DNA from: Paracoccaceae bacterium
GTDB lineage: Bacteria; Pseudomonadota; Alphaproteobacteria; Rhodobacterales; Rhodobacteraceae
Assembly (NCBI GenBank): GCA_019911965.1
Contig: JAIOJF010000025.1
Span: 167,720-231,719, forward strand
Direction: 5' to 3'
Length of the DNA: 64,000 nt
A program made the position numbers and the translations under genes. This document shows, in pieces, positions 1-8,958 of this stretch (positions within the stretch are counted from its first letter, which is position 1; each line of letters starts with the position of its first letter). Under the pieces are notes generated by a model, which did no database searches, was not told where the DNA came from, and saw nothing but the letters and a program-made list of their open reading frames with translations.

Positions 1-1248
1 TTCGCCCCCTATTTCACCTCGGCGGTGGTCGGTGATCCGGCGCAGGGTCAGGCGGTCTGGGGCTATACGGTTGGCATCAGCGGGCTGATCATTGCCGTGC
101 TGGCACCGATCCTCGGGGCCTATTCCGACCGGACCGGGCCACGCCGGCCGTGGATATTCCTGTTCTCGGTGATGTATGTCGTCGGCTCGTTCGCGTTGTG
201 GTGGGCGGTTCCTGGAATGGTGGATTACACCTGGATCCTGATCTTCTTTGCCATCGGCCTGATCGGCATGGAATTCGCTACCATCTTCACCAATGCCTAC
301 CTGCCCGAGCTTGGCCCGGAAGACGAAGTTGGCCGCCTGTCCGGCAATGGCTGGGCGCTGGGCTATGTCGGCGGGTTGATAACGCTGATCGTGATGCTGC
401 TGTTGCTGGCGGAAAACCCCGAAGGCAAGACCATGCTGGGCACGCCGCCGATGTTCGGGCTGGATCCGGAAACCCGCGAAGGCACGCGTTCGGTCGGTCC
501 GCTGACGGCAATCTGGTACGTGATCTTCATCATTCCGTTCTTCTTGTGGGTCAAGGACACGCCGAAACGCAAGGATGCCACCGTTGCCATCACCAGCGGG
601 CTGAGCGAGGTCTGGCAGACCCTGAAATCGCTGCCGAAGAAGAAAAGCCTGTTCGCCTATCTGGGCGCATCGCTGTTCTACCGCGACGGGCTGAACGGCA
701 TCTACACCTTCGGCGGTATCTATGCCGGCGGCGTGCTGGGCTGGTCGGTGGTGGAAATCGGGATTTTCGCCATTCTGGCGATCATCTCCGGCGCGTTGTT
801 CGCCTGGCTGGGCGGCAAGGCGGATCATGCGATGGGGCCGAAACCGGTGATCCTGGCGTCGATCTATGTGCTGATCGCGGTGGTGCTGCTGATCGTGCTG
901 GTGGATCGTGACAGCGTGTTGTTCATGCCGGTTGGCCCGGAATCCAGCCTGCCGGACATCACCTTCTACATCTGCGGCATCATCATCGGTGCGGCGGGCG
1001 GTACGATCCAGTCGGCCTCGCGCACGATGATGGTGCGTCAGGCCGAACCCGGCAAGATGACCGAGGCGTTCGGCCTTTACGCGCTGTCGGGCAAGGCGAC
1101 GGCATGGCTGGCACCGCTGGCGATTGCGGTGGTCACGGATATCTCCAACAGCCAGAGCATCGGCGTGACACCGATCCTGGTGCTGTTCATCCTGGGCCTG
1201 ATCCTGCTGGCCTGGGTTTCGCCGACCGGTGACGCGAAGAAGACATGA
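1..1248 (+). CDS. MFS transporter, 3' part (cut by left edge)
   Basis: Inner-membrane major facilitator superfamily carrier; substrate unknown. The frame is open from base 1 (first visible residues FAPYFTSAVVGDP), so the true start lies outside the window and 415 residues are visible. The sequence is a series of hydrophobic helices, with the MFS loop 2-3 signature GAYSDRTGPRRPW (G-x3-D-R-x-G-R-R pattern) near the visible N-terminus. A basic loop (KDTPKRKD) sits between the two halves, as in the family. Overall it resembles the UMF1 branch. Its stop overlaps the start of mepA (ATGA), so the two are probably co-transcribed. The family call is firm; the subfamily is less sure. Confidence 0.85.
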   Translation, partial: FAPYFTSAVVGDPAQGQAVWGYTVGISGLIIAVLAPILGAYSDRTGPRRPWIFLFSVMYVVGSFALWWAVPGMVDYTWILIFFAIGLIGMEFATIFTNAYLPELGPEDEVGRLSGNGWALGYVGGLITLIVMLLLLAENPEGKTMLGTPPMFGLDPETREGTRSVGPLTAIWYVIFIIPFFLWVKDTPKRKDATVAITSGLSEVWQTLKSLPKKKSLFAYLGASLFYRDGLNGIYTFGGIYAGGVLGWSVVEIGIFAILAIISGALFAWLGGKADHAMGPKPVILASIYVLIAVVLLIVLVDRDSVLFMPVGPESSLPDITFYICGIIIGAAGGTIQSASRTMMVRQAEPGKMTEAFGLYALSGKATAWLAPLAIAVVTDISNSQSIGVTPILVLFILGLILLAWVSPTGDAKKT

Positions 1249-2174
1249 GGCTTACCGGACCAATCGCACGCGCAGGGATGGCGCTGGCGGCAGCAATGCT
1301 GCTGGCGGGCACCAATCACGTTGAACCCAAGCCCGGCGAGAAACGTGCCAGCGAATTGTTCGGCGCGCATCAGCAGGGATCGAAACAGCGCCCGAAGGTC
1401 ATCGGCTATTATTCTGCCGGTTGTGTGGCGGGGGCCGAGGAACTGCCCGAAACCGGGCCGACCTGGCAGGCGATGCGCCTCAGCCGTAACCGCAACTGGG
1501 GCCATCCCGATCTGATCTCGTTCCTCAAGCGCCTCAGTGTCGAGGCAACCCAGCATGGCTGGGCCGGTCTTTACATCGGCGATCTCGGCCAGCCGCGCGG
1601 CGGGCCGACCACGTCGGGCCATGCCTCGCATCAGAACGGGCTGGATGCGGATATCTGGATGCTGCCGCCGAAGCGGCTGAACCTTTCGCGGGCCGAGCGC
1701 GAAAGCCTGTCGTCGATCTCGGTGCGTACCAACGATCAGCGCAACATCAATTCCAACTGGACGCCGGCGCATATGGCGATCATCCGGGCCGCCGCCAAGG
1801 ATGACGCGGTGGACCGCATTTTCGTTGCCGCCGCGGTCAAGATCGAGATGTGCAAGCGCGCCGGCGATGATCGTGACTGGCTGCAGAAGGTGCGCCCGCT
1901 TTACGGGCATAATTACCATTTCCATGTCAGGCTGAAATGCCCGCGCGGCTCGCCGCAATGCAAGAAACAGACGCCGGTCACGAAGATTTCCAAGGGCGAT
2001 GGCTGCGACAAGTCGCTGGAATGGTGGGTGACGGATTACCTGAACCCGCCGAAGGCCGATCCGAACAAGAAGAAGCCGCCCAAGAAGAAACCCAAACCCG
2101 CACCGCGCCGGGGCAAGGACATGATCATGGCCGACCTGCCGCGCCAGTGCCGGGGCGTGTTGCAATCGGAATGA
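1245..2174 (+). CDS. mepA: penicillin-insensitive murein endopeptidase MepA
   Basis: Periplasmic LAS-type metallopeptidase (M74) that cleaves D-Ala-mDAP cross-links in peptidoglycan. 309 residues. The N-terminus is a Sec-type signal (basic start, then AGMALAAAMLLAG). The zinc/catalytic motifs are in place: HASHQNGLDADIWM with H126, H129, D134 and D136, and HNYHFHVRLKC with H222, H225 and H227. The paired Cys in the C-terminal part (KCPRGSPQC) fit the family. A Lys/Pro-rich stretch (about residues 270-292) precedes the C-terminus. The ATG overlaps the MFS stop, and its own stop overlaps the next start, giving a three-gene translationally coupled unit. Confidence 0.93.
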   Translation: MRLTGPIARAGMALAAAMLLAGTNHVEPKPGEKRASELFGAHQQGSKQRPKVIGYYSAGCVAGAEELPETGPTWQAMRLSRNRNWGHPDLISFLKRLSVEATQHGWAGLYIGDLGQPRGGPTTSGHASHQNGLDADIWMLPPKRLNLSRAERESLSSISVRTNDQRNINSNWTPAHMAIIRAAAKDDAVDRIFVAAAVKIEMCKRAGDDRDWLQKVRPLYGHNYHFHVRLKCPRGSPQCKKQTPVTKISKGDGCDKSLEWWVTDYLNPPKADPNKKKPPKKKPKPAPRRGKDMIMADLPRQCRGVLQSE

Positions 2175-3058
2175 AGCATATCATTGCAAGTCTGCTGGCC
2201 TGTCTGGCCGGCCTGCCGCTTGCGGCGGCGGAACTGGAATTTGTCGGGCGTTACGTCTGGTCGGAGCCGGGCGAGGCTTTCGGCGAGGTGTCCGGCATGG
2301 AAATCGCCGCCGATGGCTTGGGCTTTGCCGTGGTCTCGGACCGGGGCTGGATCGGCACCGGGCGGCTGGAACGCGGCGCGGATGGCGCGGTCAGCGGGGT
2401 TGCCGGTTTCCGGATGGCCGATCTGGTCAACCGCAAGGGCAAGGCGCTGAAAGGTCATGAATCCGATTCCGAAGGGCTGGCCGGTGAACCCGGCGGCCCG
2501 CTATTCGTGTCGTTCGAGGGGTATCACCGGGTCTGGCGTTACGACAGGCCGTTCGGTGCCGCCAAAGCCATCGGCGACCATGCCGGTTTCGCCACGCTTC
2601 AGAACAATTCCGGGCTGGAGGCGCTGGCGATCGGCGCGGACGGAGCGCTTTACGCGATCCCCGAACGATCCGGTGAATGGGAACGCCCCTTTCCCGTCTA
2701 CCGCTACCGCCACGGGGTCTGGGATGACGAATTGTCGATCCCGCGCGAGGGGCGGTTCCTGCCCGCCGGGGCGGATTTCGGCCCCGATGGGCGGCTTTAT
2801 ATCGTGGAGCGGGATTTCCTGTGGTATGCCGGATTTGCCAGCCGTATCCGCCGGTTCGACCTGACGGAACTGGGGTTGAGCGAAGGCGAGACCCTGCTGG
2901 TTACCGCCTTTGGCACGCATGACAATCTGGAAGCCATCGCGCTCTGGCAGGACGCGGCGGGCGCGATCAGGCTGACGCTGGTGTCGGATGACAACGGCAA
3001 CCTGTTGCAGCGCACGGAATTTGTCGATTACCGGCTGGTCGAGGCGGGCGCGGAGTAA
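2171..3058 (+). CDS. esterase-like activity of phytase family protein
   Basis: Predicted secreted beta-propeller-type protein of the phytase-like esterase family (PF13449 type); the true substrate is not known. The ATG at 2171 overlaps the mepA stop and gives 295 residues starting with a clear signal peptide (MKHIIASLLACLAGLPLAAA). A longer open frame upstream is antisense-like and lacks the signal, so this start is preferred. Family-type features are SGMEIAADGLGFAVVSDRG near the N-terminus, a mid-protein SEGLAGEPGGPLFVSFEG block, NSGLEALAIGADGALYAIPE, and a C-terminal NLEAIALW block. It is the third gene of the MFS-mepA unit. Confidence 0.82.
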   Translation: MKHIIASLLACLAGLPLAAAELEFVGRYVWSEPGEAFGEVSGMEIAADGLGFAVVSDRGWIGTGRLERGADGAVSGVAGFRMADLVNRKGKALKGHESDSEGLAGEPGGPLFVSFEGYHRVWRYDRPFGAAKAIGDHAGFATLQNNSGLEALAIGADGALYAIPERSGEWERPFPVYRYRHGVWDDELSIPREGRFLPAGADFGPDGRLYIVERDFLWYAGFASRIRRFDLTELGLSEGETLLVTAFGTHDNLEAIALWQDAAGAIRLTLVSDDNGNLLQRTEFVDYRLVEAGAE

Positions 3059-3099
3059 AGCCTTGATCCTGCGCATTATTGACGCGGAGAAACCCGCGA

Positions 3100-4782
3100 T
3101 CAGAAATAGAAATCGCCGATATCCAGATCGCCGGGCGCGATATCGTCCAGCCGCAGGGACAGGCCGTTGGTTGCCCTGACCAGCGACGATGCGCCTCCGT
3201 CCAGCGCGCTGATGGTCAGATCGCCCCAGCCCAGCCCCATCGAGGACAGCCAGACGTGATCAAGGCCATTCTCGAAATCGCGGATGGCGTCGCGGCGGCC
3301 CAGATCGGCGCTGGTGAAGACGAAGATATCGGCATCCCCGCCGCCCCAGAGATTGTCGCGCCCGCCCTCGCCATAGAGATAATCGGCCCCGGCCCCGCCC
3401 TTCAGCCGGTCGCTGCCATTGCCGCCATAGAGCGTGTCGTTGCCATCGCCGCCTTCCAGGTAATCCAGGCCGCCGCCGCCATAGAGGTAATCATTGCCGC
3501 CATAGCCGAACAACCGGTCATCGCCGCCGTCACCATACAGCCGGTCCGCGTAGCCCGAGGCGGATGGCCCGTCATCGCCGAACAGCTTGTCATCACCGCT
3601 GCCGCCATAGAGGTAATCTATCCCCGCCATTCCGAACAGCCGGTCATTGCCGCTGTCGCCGTAAAGGTAATCGACATTGGACGAACCGGTGACGCCGACT
3701 GCGTCGCCATAAAGATCGTCATCGCCGCCGCCGCCGTTCAGGGTATCAAAACCGCTGCCGCCGAGCAGCGTGTCGTTGCCGCCACCACCGTCCAGCGTAT
3801 CGCTGCCGGCATTGCCGTAAAGGGTATCGTTTCCTTCATTTCCGTTCAGAATGTCGGCACCGCTGCTGGCGGTCAAAATATCGTTGCCGCCGCCGCCATG
3901 CAGCGTATCGGCCGAGTAATCAATGCCGCCGCCGGTATCGAATCCATAGAGCATGTCGCGCCCGCCGCCGCCAAAGAGCGTATCCGATCCGTCAAAGCCG
4001 ATCAGCGTGTCGGCGGCGCCATCGCCACGGATGATATCGTCTTCGTCGCGTCCGATCAGGGTATCGCGCCCGCGCCCGCCGGAAATGTCGTTCTGGCCCA
4101 TCACGCCGTAGATCACGTCGCCCAGCCCGCCGCCGGAAATGGTGAAGACGGACGCGACAAAGGCATAGGTCCAGCCGCTCATGTCCTGCGGCGAGCCGTA
4201 GTAATATGCCAGCGCCTGCAGATCGAACGATCCCAGCGTCGAGGGATAGGGAAAGGTGTTGTTGTAGGTCATCACCGTATGGCTGAGATTGTCCAGCGCG
4301 GGGTTCAGCGTCACGGTGCCGGAATGGGGATGTTGCAGGCCGGTGGCATGGCCAAGCTCGTGCAGCATGGTCAGAAAGCCATAGCTGCCTTCGTCGTAAT
4401 TGCCGGAATTGTCAATCACCAGATAGCCGTCGCTGGTATAAGTGGCTGTTGTATAAGGGTAATTCGCCCAGCCGCCATAGGATGACCCGGAGGTGTTGAA
4501 GATGTCGATCATGCCGCCTTCATCGACCTCGACGAACAGGATGCCTGTCACGGCCTGGAAAACCGCCGCGGCGTCGCGGAAATTCGCCCGCTGGGCGGTA
4601 GTGAAGGCGGTGTAGCCGCTGTTGGAATAGGGCTGGTAATCGGAGAGGCTGGGAAGGTATGCGCCATCGGCGAAGCTATAGGTGACGATCACCGCGGTTC
4701 CCAGGTCGACCGGCGCGTTCCAGCGCGCCGGCGCGCTGTCATTGGTGGCCAGGATTGCGGTATAATCGTTGACGACCGGCAT
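3100..4782 (-). CDS. M10-type metallopeptidase with RTX calcium-binding repeats (serralysin-like)
   Basis: Probable extracellular zinc metalloprotease exported by a type I (ABC) system. 560 residues, no Sec signal. The N-terminal catalytic domain (about 1-210) has the metzincin site HELGHATGLQH (H141, E142, H145, G148, H151) and a Met-turn MTY at 171-173. Residues about 220-495 are many glycine/aspartate nonapeptide RTX repeats (GGxGxDxLxG). The extreme C-terminus ends in an acidic, then hydrophobic tail (DIGDFYF) of the kind that carries the type I secretion signal. An AGGAAAT ribosome site precedes the ATG. No ABC exporter, membrane fusion protein or protease inhibitor gene is next to it. 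Confidence 0.88.
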   Translation of the reverse strand: MPVVNDYTAILATNDSAPARWNAPVDLGTAVIVTYSFADGAYLPSLSDYQPYSNSGYTAFTTAQRANFRDAAAVFQAVTGILFVEVDEGGMIDIFNTSGSSYGGWANYPYTTATYTSDGYLVIDNSGNYDEGSYGFLTMLHELGHATGLQHPHSGTVTLNPALDNLSHTVMTYNNTFPYPSTLGSFDLQALAYYYGSPQDMSGWTYAFVASVFTISGGGLGDVIYGVMGQNDISGGRGRDTLIGRDEDDIIRGDGAADTLIGFDGSDTLFGGGGRDMLYGFDTGGGIDYSADTLHGGGGNDILTASSGADILNGNEGNDTLYGNAGSDTLDGGGGNDTLLGGSGFDTLNGGGGDDDLYGDAVGVTGSSNVDYLYGDSGNDRLFGMAGIDYLYGGSGDDKLFGDDGPSASGYADRLYGDGGDDRLFGYGGNDYLYGGGGLDYLEGGDGNDTLYGGNGSDRLKGGAGADYLYGEGGRDNLWGGGDADIFVFTSADLGRRDAIRDFENGLDHVWLSSMGLGWGDLTISALDGGASSLVRATNGLSLRLDDIAPGDLDIGDFYF

Positions 4783-4878
4783 TCGATTTCCTGTTTGTCA
4801 GGGCTGTTCGATGATCCGAGTTAAACCGGGAATGCGGCAGCAATACAACCCGTTGCCGTGCGGAATGTGATCTGTGCA

Positions 4879-5697
4879 TCAGCCCCCGGTGCAGCGGTTC
4901 AGTTCCGCCATCGCTTCGGCGGCGGTTTCGACGAACGAAAACAGGTTCAGGTCGTCGGCCGAAATGGTGCCGGCATCGGCCAGCGCCTGCCAGTTGACCA
5001 CCTTTTTCCAGAAATCGCGCCCGAACAGGATCACCGGGATGGAATCCATCCGCCGTGTCTGGATCAGCGTCAGGCTTTCAAACAACTCGTCCAGCGTGCC
5101 GAAGCCGCCCGGGAACACCACGATCGCCTTGGCACGGATCAGGAAATGCATCTTGCGGATGCCGAAATAGTGGAAGTTGAAGCACAGTTCCGGCGTGGCA
5201 TAGCGGTTGGGAGCCTGTTCATGCGGCAGCACGATATTGAGCGAGATCGACTTGCCGCCGGCCTCGGCGGCGCCGCGATTGCCGGCTTCCATCACGCCGG
5301 GGCCGCCGCCGGTGACGATCACGTCGTGGCAGCCTTCCGCCTTCAGGCTGCGTTCGGTGCAGAGCCGGGCAAATTCCCGCGCCTCGGTGTAATAGCGCGA
5401 CAGATCGGCCAGCGCCGGATTGCGGGCCTGATCCTTGTTCGCCGGATCGGGGATGCGGGCCCCGCCGAACATCACGATGGTGCTTTCGATGCCGGCGGCC
5501 TCCAGCGCCATCTGCGGCTTCAGCAGTTCCAGTTGCAGCCGCACCGGGCGCAGTTCGTCACGGCACAGGAAATCGGGATCGTTGAATGCCAGCCGGTAGG
5601 TGGGCGAGCGGGTCTGGGGCGTGTCGGGTAGCTTGTCCGCGCGCTGAATATCGTCGCGGGCGTCGGGGAACCGCCGGGGCGGCGTGTGTTCGTTCAT
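4879..5697 (-). CDS. LOG family nucleotide 5'-monophosphate nucleosidase
   Basis: Member of the LOG / lysine-decarboxylase-like family, whose characterised members split nucleoside monophosphates (cytokinin riboside or purine/pyrimidine NMP) into base and ribose 5-phosphate. Hallmarks are [11 protein letters not shown] and [15 protein letters not shown], with the PGGxGTxxE catalytic motif intact. The start at 5697 is chosen over an upstream Met because AGGAGCGAAAG lies directly before it; it gives 272 residues. The N-terminal extension of about 70 residues before the Rossmann core is longer than in minimal LOG proteins. It is transcribed away from dapD across a 112-base gap. The substrate in this organism is inferred only. 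Confidence 0.85.
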   Translation of the reverse strand: MNEHTPPRRFPDARDDIQRADKLPDTPQTRSPTYRLAFNDPDFLCRDELRPVRLQLELLKPQMALEAAGIESTIVMFGGARIPDPANKDQARNPALADLSRYYTEAREFARLCTERSLKAEGCHDVIVTGGGPGVMEAGNRGAAEAGGKSISLNIVLPHEQAPNRYATPELCFNFHYFGIRKMHFLIRAKAIVVFPGGFGTLDELFESLTLIQTRRMDSIPVILFGRDFWKKVVNWQALADAGTISADDLNLFSFVETAAEAMAELNRCTGG

Positions 5698-5809
5698 CTT
5701 TCGCTCCTGTCGTGACAAGCGGTCATTGTGGCGTTGCCGCATTGCGTGGCTTGGGGGAAAGACCTATAGACTCCGTTCGGATCAGACCAGTCACTTGTTG
5801 GAGAAGCCC

Positions 5810-6637
5810 ATGTCCCATGCCCCGCTAGAAGCCGCCATCGAAGCCGCCTGGGATGCCCGCGACACCATCACCCCCGCCACCAAAGGCGAGACCCGCGACG
5901 CCATCGAGGCAACGCTGACCGCCCTGGACAGCGGTTCCTTGCGGGTGGCCGAACGCCAGGCGGATGGTGTGTGGAAGGTGAACCAGTGGGCCAAGAAGGC
6001 AGTGCTGCTGGGCTTCCGGCTGAACGATATGGGCGTGCAGGACGGTGGCCCGCAAGGCGGCGGCTGGTGGGACAAGGTTGACAGCAAGTTCAAGGGCTGG
6101 GGCGACGGCGAGTGGCGCGCGGCCGGTTTCCGCGCCGTGCCGTCCTGCGTGGTGCGCCGGTCGGCCTATATCGCGCCGGGCGTGGTGCTGATGCCGTCTT
6201 TCGTGAACCTCGGGGCCTATGTCGACAGCGGCACGATGGTCGATACCTGGGCCACCGTCGGCTCCTGCGCCCAGATCGGCAAGAACGTGCATCTGTCCGG
6301 CGGTGTCGGCATCGGCGGCGTGCTGGAACCGATGCAGGCCGGCCCGACCATCATCGAGGATAACTGCTTCATCGGGGCGCGTTCCGAGGTGGTGGAAGGC
6401 TGCATCGTGCGCGAAGGCTCGGTGCTGGGGATGGGCGTGTTCATCGGGCAATCCACCAAGATCGTTGACCGTGAAACCGGCAATGTGAGCTATGGCGAGG
6501 TGCCGTCGGGATCGGTGGTGGTGGCGGGGTCCATGCCATCGAAGAACGGCATCAGCCTTTACTGCGCGGTGATCGTGAAGCGGGTGGATGCGCAGACGCG
6601 TTCCAAGACCTCGATCAACGAATTGCTGCGCGACTGA
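5810..6637 (+). CDS. dapD: 2,3,4,5-tetrahydropyridine-2,6-dicarboxylate N-succinyltransferase
   Basis: DapD transfers succinyl from succinyl-CoA to tetrahydrodipicolinate in the succinylase branch of lysine / meso-diaminopimelate synthesis (cytoplasm). 275 residues, the usual family size. The N-terminal helical part is followed by a left-handed beta-helix made of hexapeptide repeats (about 110-240: [35 protein letters not shown] and so on). The ATG at 5810 follows GGAGAAG. The start is supported by the typical short N-terminus ([15 protein letters not shown]). dapE lies three genes downstream in the same direction, which supports the pathway assignment. A hairpin terminator follows at 6648. 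Confidence 0.96.
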   Translation: MSHAPLEAAIEAAWDARDTITPATKGETRDAIEATLTALDSGSLRVAERQADGVWKVNQWAKKAVLLGFRLNDMGVQDGGPQGGGWWDKVDSKFKGWGDGEWRAAGFRAVPSCVVRRSAYIAPGVVLMPSFVNLGAYVDSGTMVDTWATVGSCAQIGKNVHLSGGVGIGGVLEPMQAGPTIIEDNCFIGARSEVVEGCIVREGSVLGMGVFIGQSTKIVDRETGNVSYGEVPSGSVVVAGSMPSKNGISLYCAVIVKRVDAQTRSKTSINELLRD

Positions 6638-6647
6638 CCTTGCGGAA

Positions 6648-6673
6648 CCGCCCTTCGGGCGGCGTGACTTTTC
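6648..6673 (+). terminator. probable intrinsic terminator after dapD
   Basis: The sequence shows a 6-bp GC stem (CCGCCC / GGGCGG around a TTC loop, 6648-6662) followed by GTGACTTTTCC with a short T-run at 6669-6672. It lies 11 bases after the dapD stop. Confidence 0.55.
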
Positions 6674-6679
6674 CTTAGT

Positions 6680-6714
6680 CCGCCTCCGGCGGGAGTATTT
6701 GGACCAAAAAGAAG
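6680..6714 (+). repeat. dispersed 22-base repeat, copy 1, with a preceding small hairpin
   Basis: A small GC hairpin (CCGCC-TCC-GGCGG, 6680-6692) runs directly into the 22-base element at 6693-6714: GAGTATTT, two variable bases (GG here), ACCAAAAAGAAG. The other copies are at 18928-18949 (minus) and 52179-52200 (plus). The element ends 7 bases before the next start codon. Confidence 0.7.
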
Positions 6715-6721
6715 ACGGATC

Positions 6722-7051
6722 ATGGGCAAGGATTCCAGGCAGCAGGTTTTTACCCTTCTGGTCGAGGTCGGGCGCAATCCCGGGGATGGCCTGCCGAAAC
6801 GCGCAACCGGGGCGGCGCTGATGTGCTATGCCTCGGGCGTGGACGAGGCCGAGGCGGTGCGCGAAACGGTGGCGATCCTGAAGCAGGCGGATATGGCGCC
6901 GCTGGACGTGTCCGGCTATGGCACGCTGGATGAACGATTGGCCGAGGGCCACGATATCGACGAGGATGAACGAGTGCTGATGGCGCGGGCTTTGGCGGAA
7001 AACTCAGTCATCGTGGCGCAGGTGACGCCGTTTTACGAGGGCGATGATTGA
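6722..7051 (+). CDS. conserved-looking hypothetical protein, 109 aa
   Basis: I do not recognise a named family. 109 residues, acidic, with no signal or membrane segment, so probably cytoplasmic. The body (GLPKRATGAALMCYASGVDEAEAVRETVAILKQADMAPLDVSGYGTLDERL) has the composition and codon bias of a real gene. It has an alternating helix/strand pattern and ends in a short acidic tail (FYEGDD). It sits between dapD and the HAD/dapE pair on the same strand. No strong Shine-Dalgarno is visible; AAAGAAG from the dispersed repeat lies at roughly the right distance from the ATG. Position suggests, but does not prove, a link to the lysine genes. Confidence 0.7.
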   Translation: MGKDSRQQVFTLLVEVGRNPGDGLPKRATGAALMCYASGVDEAEAVRETVAILKQADMAPLDVSGYGTLDERLAEGHDIDEDERVLMARALAENSVIVAQVTPFYEGDD

Positions 7052-7143
7052 GGTTGGCGCAGGCGCAGGCCGCGATTTGAGGTGTTCATTTGCGCAGGGC
7101 TCGCCTAGATTGCCGCGACCCCGGATAACCTGTCAGGAAAGCA

Positions 7144-7797
7144 ATGCCCGCCATTTTCCTTGATCTCGACGGCACGCTGATCGACCCCAAGGAGGGGATC
7201 ACCCTGTCGATCCGCCACGCCCTGCGCGAGCTTGGCGCGGATGTGCCGGAACAGGACGAGCTTGGCTGGTGCATCGGCCCGCCTTTGTGGGAATCCTTCG
7301 CCGTGCTTTTGGGCGAAAAGGCCGATCTGGACGAGGCGGTGGCGCTGTACCGCGAACGCTATGCCGACAAGGGAATGTTTGAGGCGGATGTCTATGACGG
7401 CATCGGCGAGATGCTGGAGGAATTGCGCGATACCGGCCTGCCGCTGTTCATCGCCACCTCGAAGCCGCATGTCTATGCCACGGAAATCGCGGAACATTTC
7501 GGGCTGATGCATTTCGTGGACGGGCTGTTCGGTTCGGAACTGGACGGCACCAATTCCGACAAGACGGATCTTCTGGCGCATGCTTTGGCGGAAACCGGTG
7601 CGGACCCGTTCCGCTCGGTCATGATCGGCGATCGCAAGCATGATATTTTCGGTGCGCGGGCCAACGATATCCCGGCGCTGGGCGTGCTGTGGGGCTTTGC
7701 CGAACCCGAGGAACTGCACATGGCCGAGGCGGATGCACTGGCCGGAGCGCCCGAAGAGGTGGGCGAACTGGTCGCCGACCTGCTGGGGCTTGAATAG
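7144..7797 (+). CDS. HAD-family hydrolase, phosphoglycolate phosphatase-like
   Basis: Cytoplasmic haloacid dehalogenase-type phosphatase, 217 residues. Motif I is DLDGTL with the nucleophile/acid pair D7 and D9; motif II is in IATSKPH; a conserved Lys sits in the SDKTDLL region; motif IV is GDRKHD. The cap domain lies between motifs I and II (about residues 15-85). It resembles Gph/HAD-IA enzymes, but the substrate cannot be read from sequence. AGGAAAG precedes the ATG. Its stop is 12 bases before dapE, so they probably share a transcript. Confidence 0.85.
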   Translation: MPAIFLDLDGTLIDPKEGITLSIRHALRELGADVPEQDELGWCIGPPLWESFAVLLGEKADLDEAVALYRERYADKGMFEADVYDGIGEMLEELRDTGLPLFIATSKPHVYATEIAEHFGLMHFVDGLFGSELDGTNSDKTDLLAHALAETGADPFRSVMIGDRKHDIFGARANDIPALGVLWGFAEPEELHMAEADALAGAPEEVGELVADLLGLE

Positions 7798-7809
7798 GAA
7801 GGAGCCGCC

Positions 7810-8958
7810 ATGAACCCGGTCGATCCCGTCGCGCTGACTGCCGATCTGATCCGCTGCCGATCCGTCACACCGGCGGATGACGGGGCCATCGGCTTGCTGG
7901 AGGACCTGCTGGGCAGCGCCGGGTTCACCTGCAGCCGGGTTGATCGCGGCGGCATCGCCAATCTGTTCGCGCGCTGGGGCGAGGGGCGCAATGGCCGCAG
8001 CTTCGGCTTCAACGGCCATACCGACGTGGTGCCGGTGGGCGACGAGGCGGCGTGGAGCGCCGATCCCTTCGGCGCGGACATCCGTGATGGCGTGATGTAT
8101 GGCCGGGGGGCCACCGACATGAAATCGGGCGTTGCCGCCTTTGCCGCCGCCGCGATTGATTTCGTGCGTGCAACGCCGCCGGATGGTTCCATCGTGCTGG
8201 CGATCACCGGCGACGAGGAAGGCGTGGCGGCCGATGGCACGATTGCCATCCTCGACTGGATGGCGGCCAATGGCGAGAGCATTGATGCCTGCCTGGTGGG
8301 CGAGCCGACCTGCCCGGACCAAATGGGCGAGATGATCAAGATCGGGCGGCGCGGCTCGATGACGGCGCATTTTGTCGCCAGCGGCCGGCAGGGGCATTCG
8401 GCCTATCCGCATCGCGCGCTGAACCCCTTGCCCGCGATGGCGCGGCTGATGGACCGGCTGGCGAGCCATGTGCTGGACGAGGGCACCGCGCATTTCGATG
8501 CCTCGACGCTGGCGATCACCACGATTGACACCGGCAATCCGGCCAACAACGTCATCCCGGCAGCGACCCGCGCCACCGTCAACATTCGCTTCAACGATGC
8601 GCATTCCTCGGCCAGCATCACCGAATTGCTGCAGACCGAGGCAGAGCGGATCGCGGATGAAACCGGCGTGCGGGTGGATATGAAGGTACAGGTGTCCGGC
8701 GAAAGCTTCCTGACCGCACCCGGCGAATTGTCCGATCTGGTGGCGGCATCGGTCACGGCGGAAACCGGGCTGGTGCCGGTCCTGTCCACCTCGGGCGGCA
8801 CGTCGGATGCGCGGTTCATCAAGGATCACTGCCCGGTGGTCGAGTTCGGGCTGGTCGGCAAGACCATGCACCAGGTCGATGAATGCGTGCCGGTGGCCCA
8901 GATCGAACAGTTGAAGGCGATCTATGGCCGCATCCTCAGGGGTTATTTTGGCGGTTAG
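7810..8958 (+). CDS. dapE: succinyl-diaminopimelate desuccinylase
   Basis: DapE hydrolyses N-succinyl-L,L-diaminopimelate to L,L-DAP and succinate in lysine and cell-wall precursor synthesis. It is a cytoplasmic M20 di-zinc enzyme of 382 residues, the normal size. Metal and catalytic residues are visible in [14 protein letters not shown] (H70), [11 protein letters not shown] (bridging Asp), [12 protein letters not shown] (Glu pair) and the C-terminal [11 protein letters not shown] His. The dimerisation domain occupies about residues 180-290. AAGGAGCCGCC precedes the ATG. It is downstream of the HAD gene and overlaps the next gene by 11 bases, which suggests an operon. Confidence 0.96.
   Translation: MNPVDPVALTADLIRCRSVTPADDGAIGLLEDLLGSAGFTCSRVDRGGIANLFARWGEGRNGRSFGFNGHTDVVPVGDEAAWSADPFGADIRDGVMYGRGATDMKSGVAAFAAAAIDFVRATPPDGSIVLAITGDEEGVAADGTIAILDWMAANGESIDACLVGEPTCPDQMGEMIKIGRRGSMTAHFVASGRQGHSAYPHRALNPLPAMARLMDRLASHVLDEGTAHFDASTLAITTIDTGNPANNVIPAATRATVNIRFNDAHSSASITELLQTEAERIADETGVRVDMKVQVSGESFLTAPGELSDLVAASVTAETGLVPVLSTSGGTSDARFIKDHCPVVEFGLVGKTMHQVDECVPVAQIEQLKAIYGRILRGYFGG

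Noticed and set aside
3360-4100. Regular short repeats suggesting a CRISPR-like array
   Set aside because: They are the codons of RTX nonapeptides in frame with a metalloprotease. Spacers are not unique and unit lengths vary.
3079-4485. Plus-strand Ala/Ile/Val-rich repeat frame opposite the RTX protease
   Set aside because: It mirrors the RTX repeats of the real minus-strand gene and is not an independent repeat protein.
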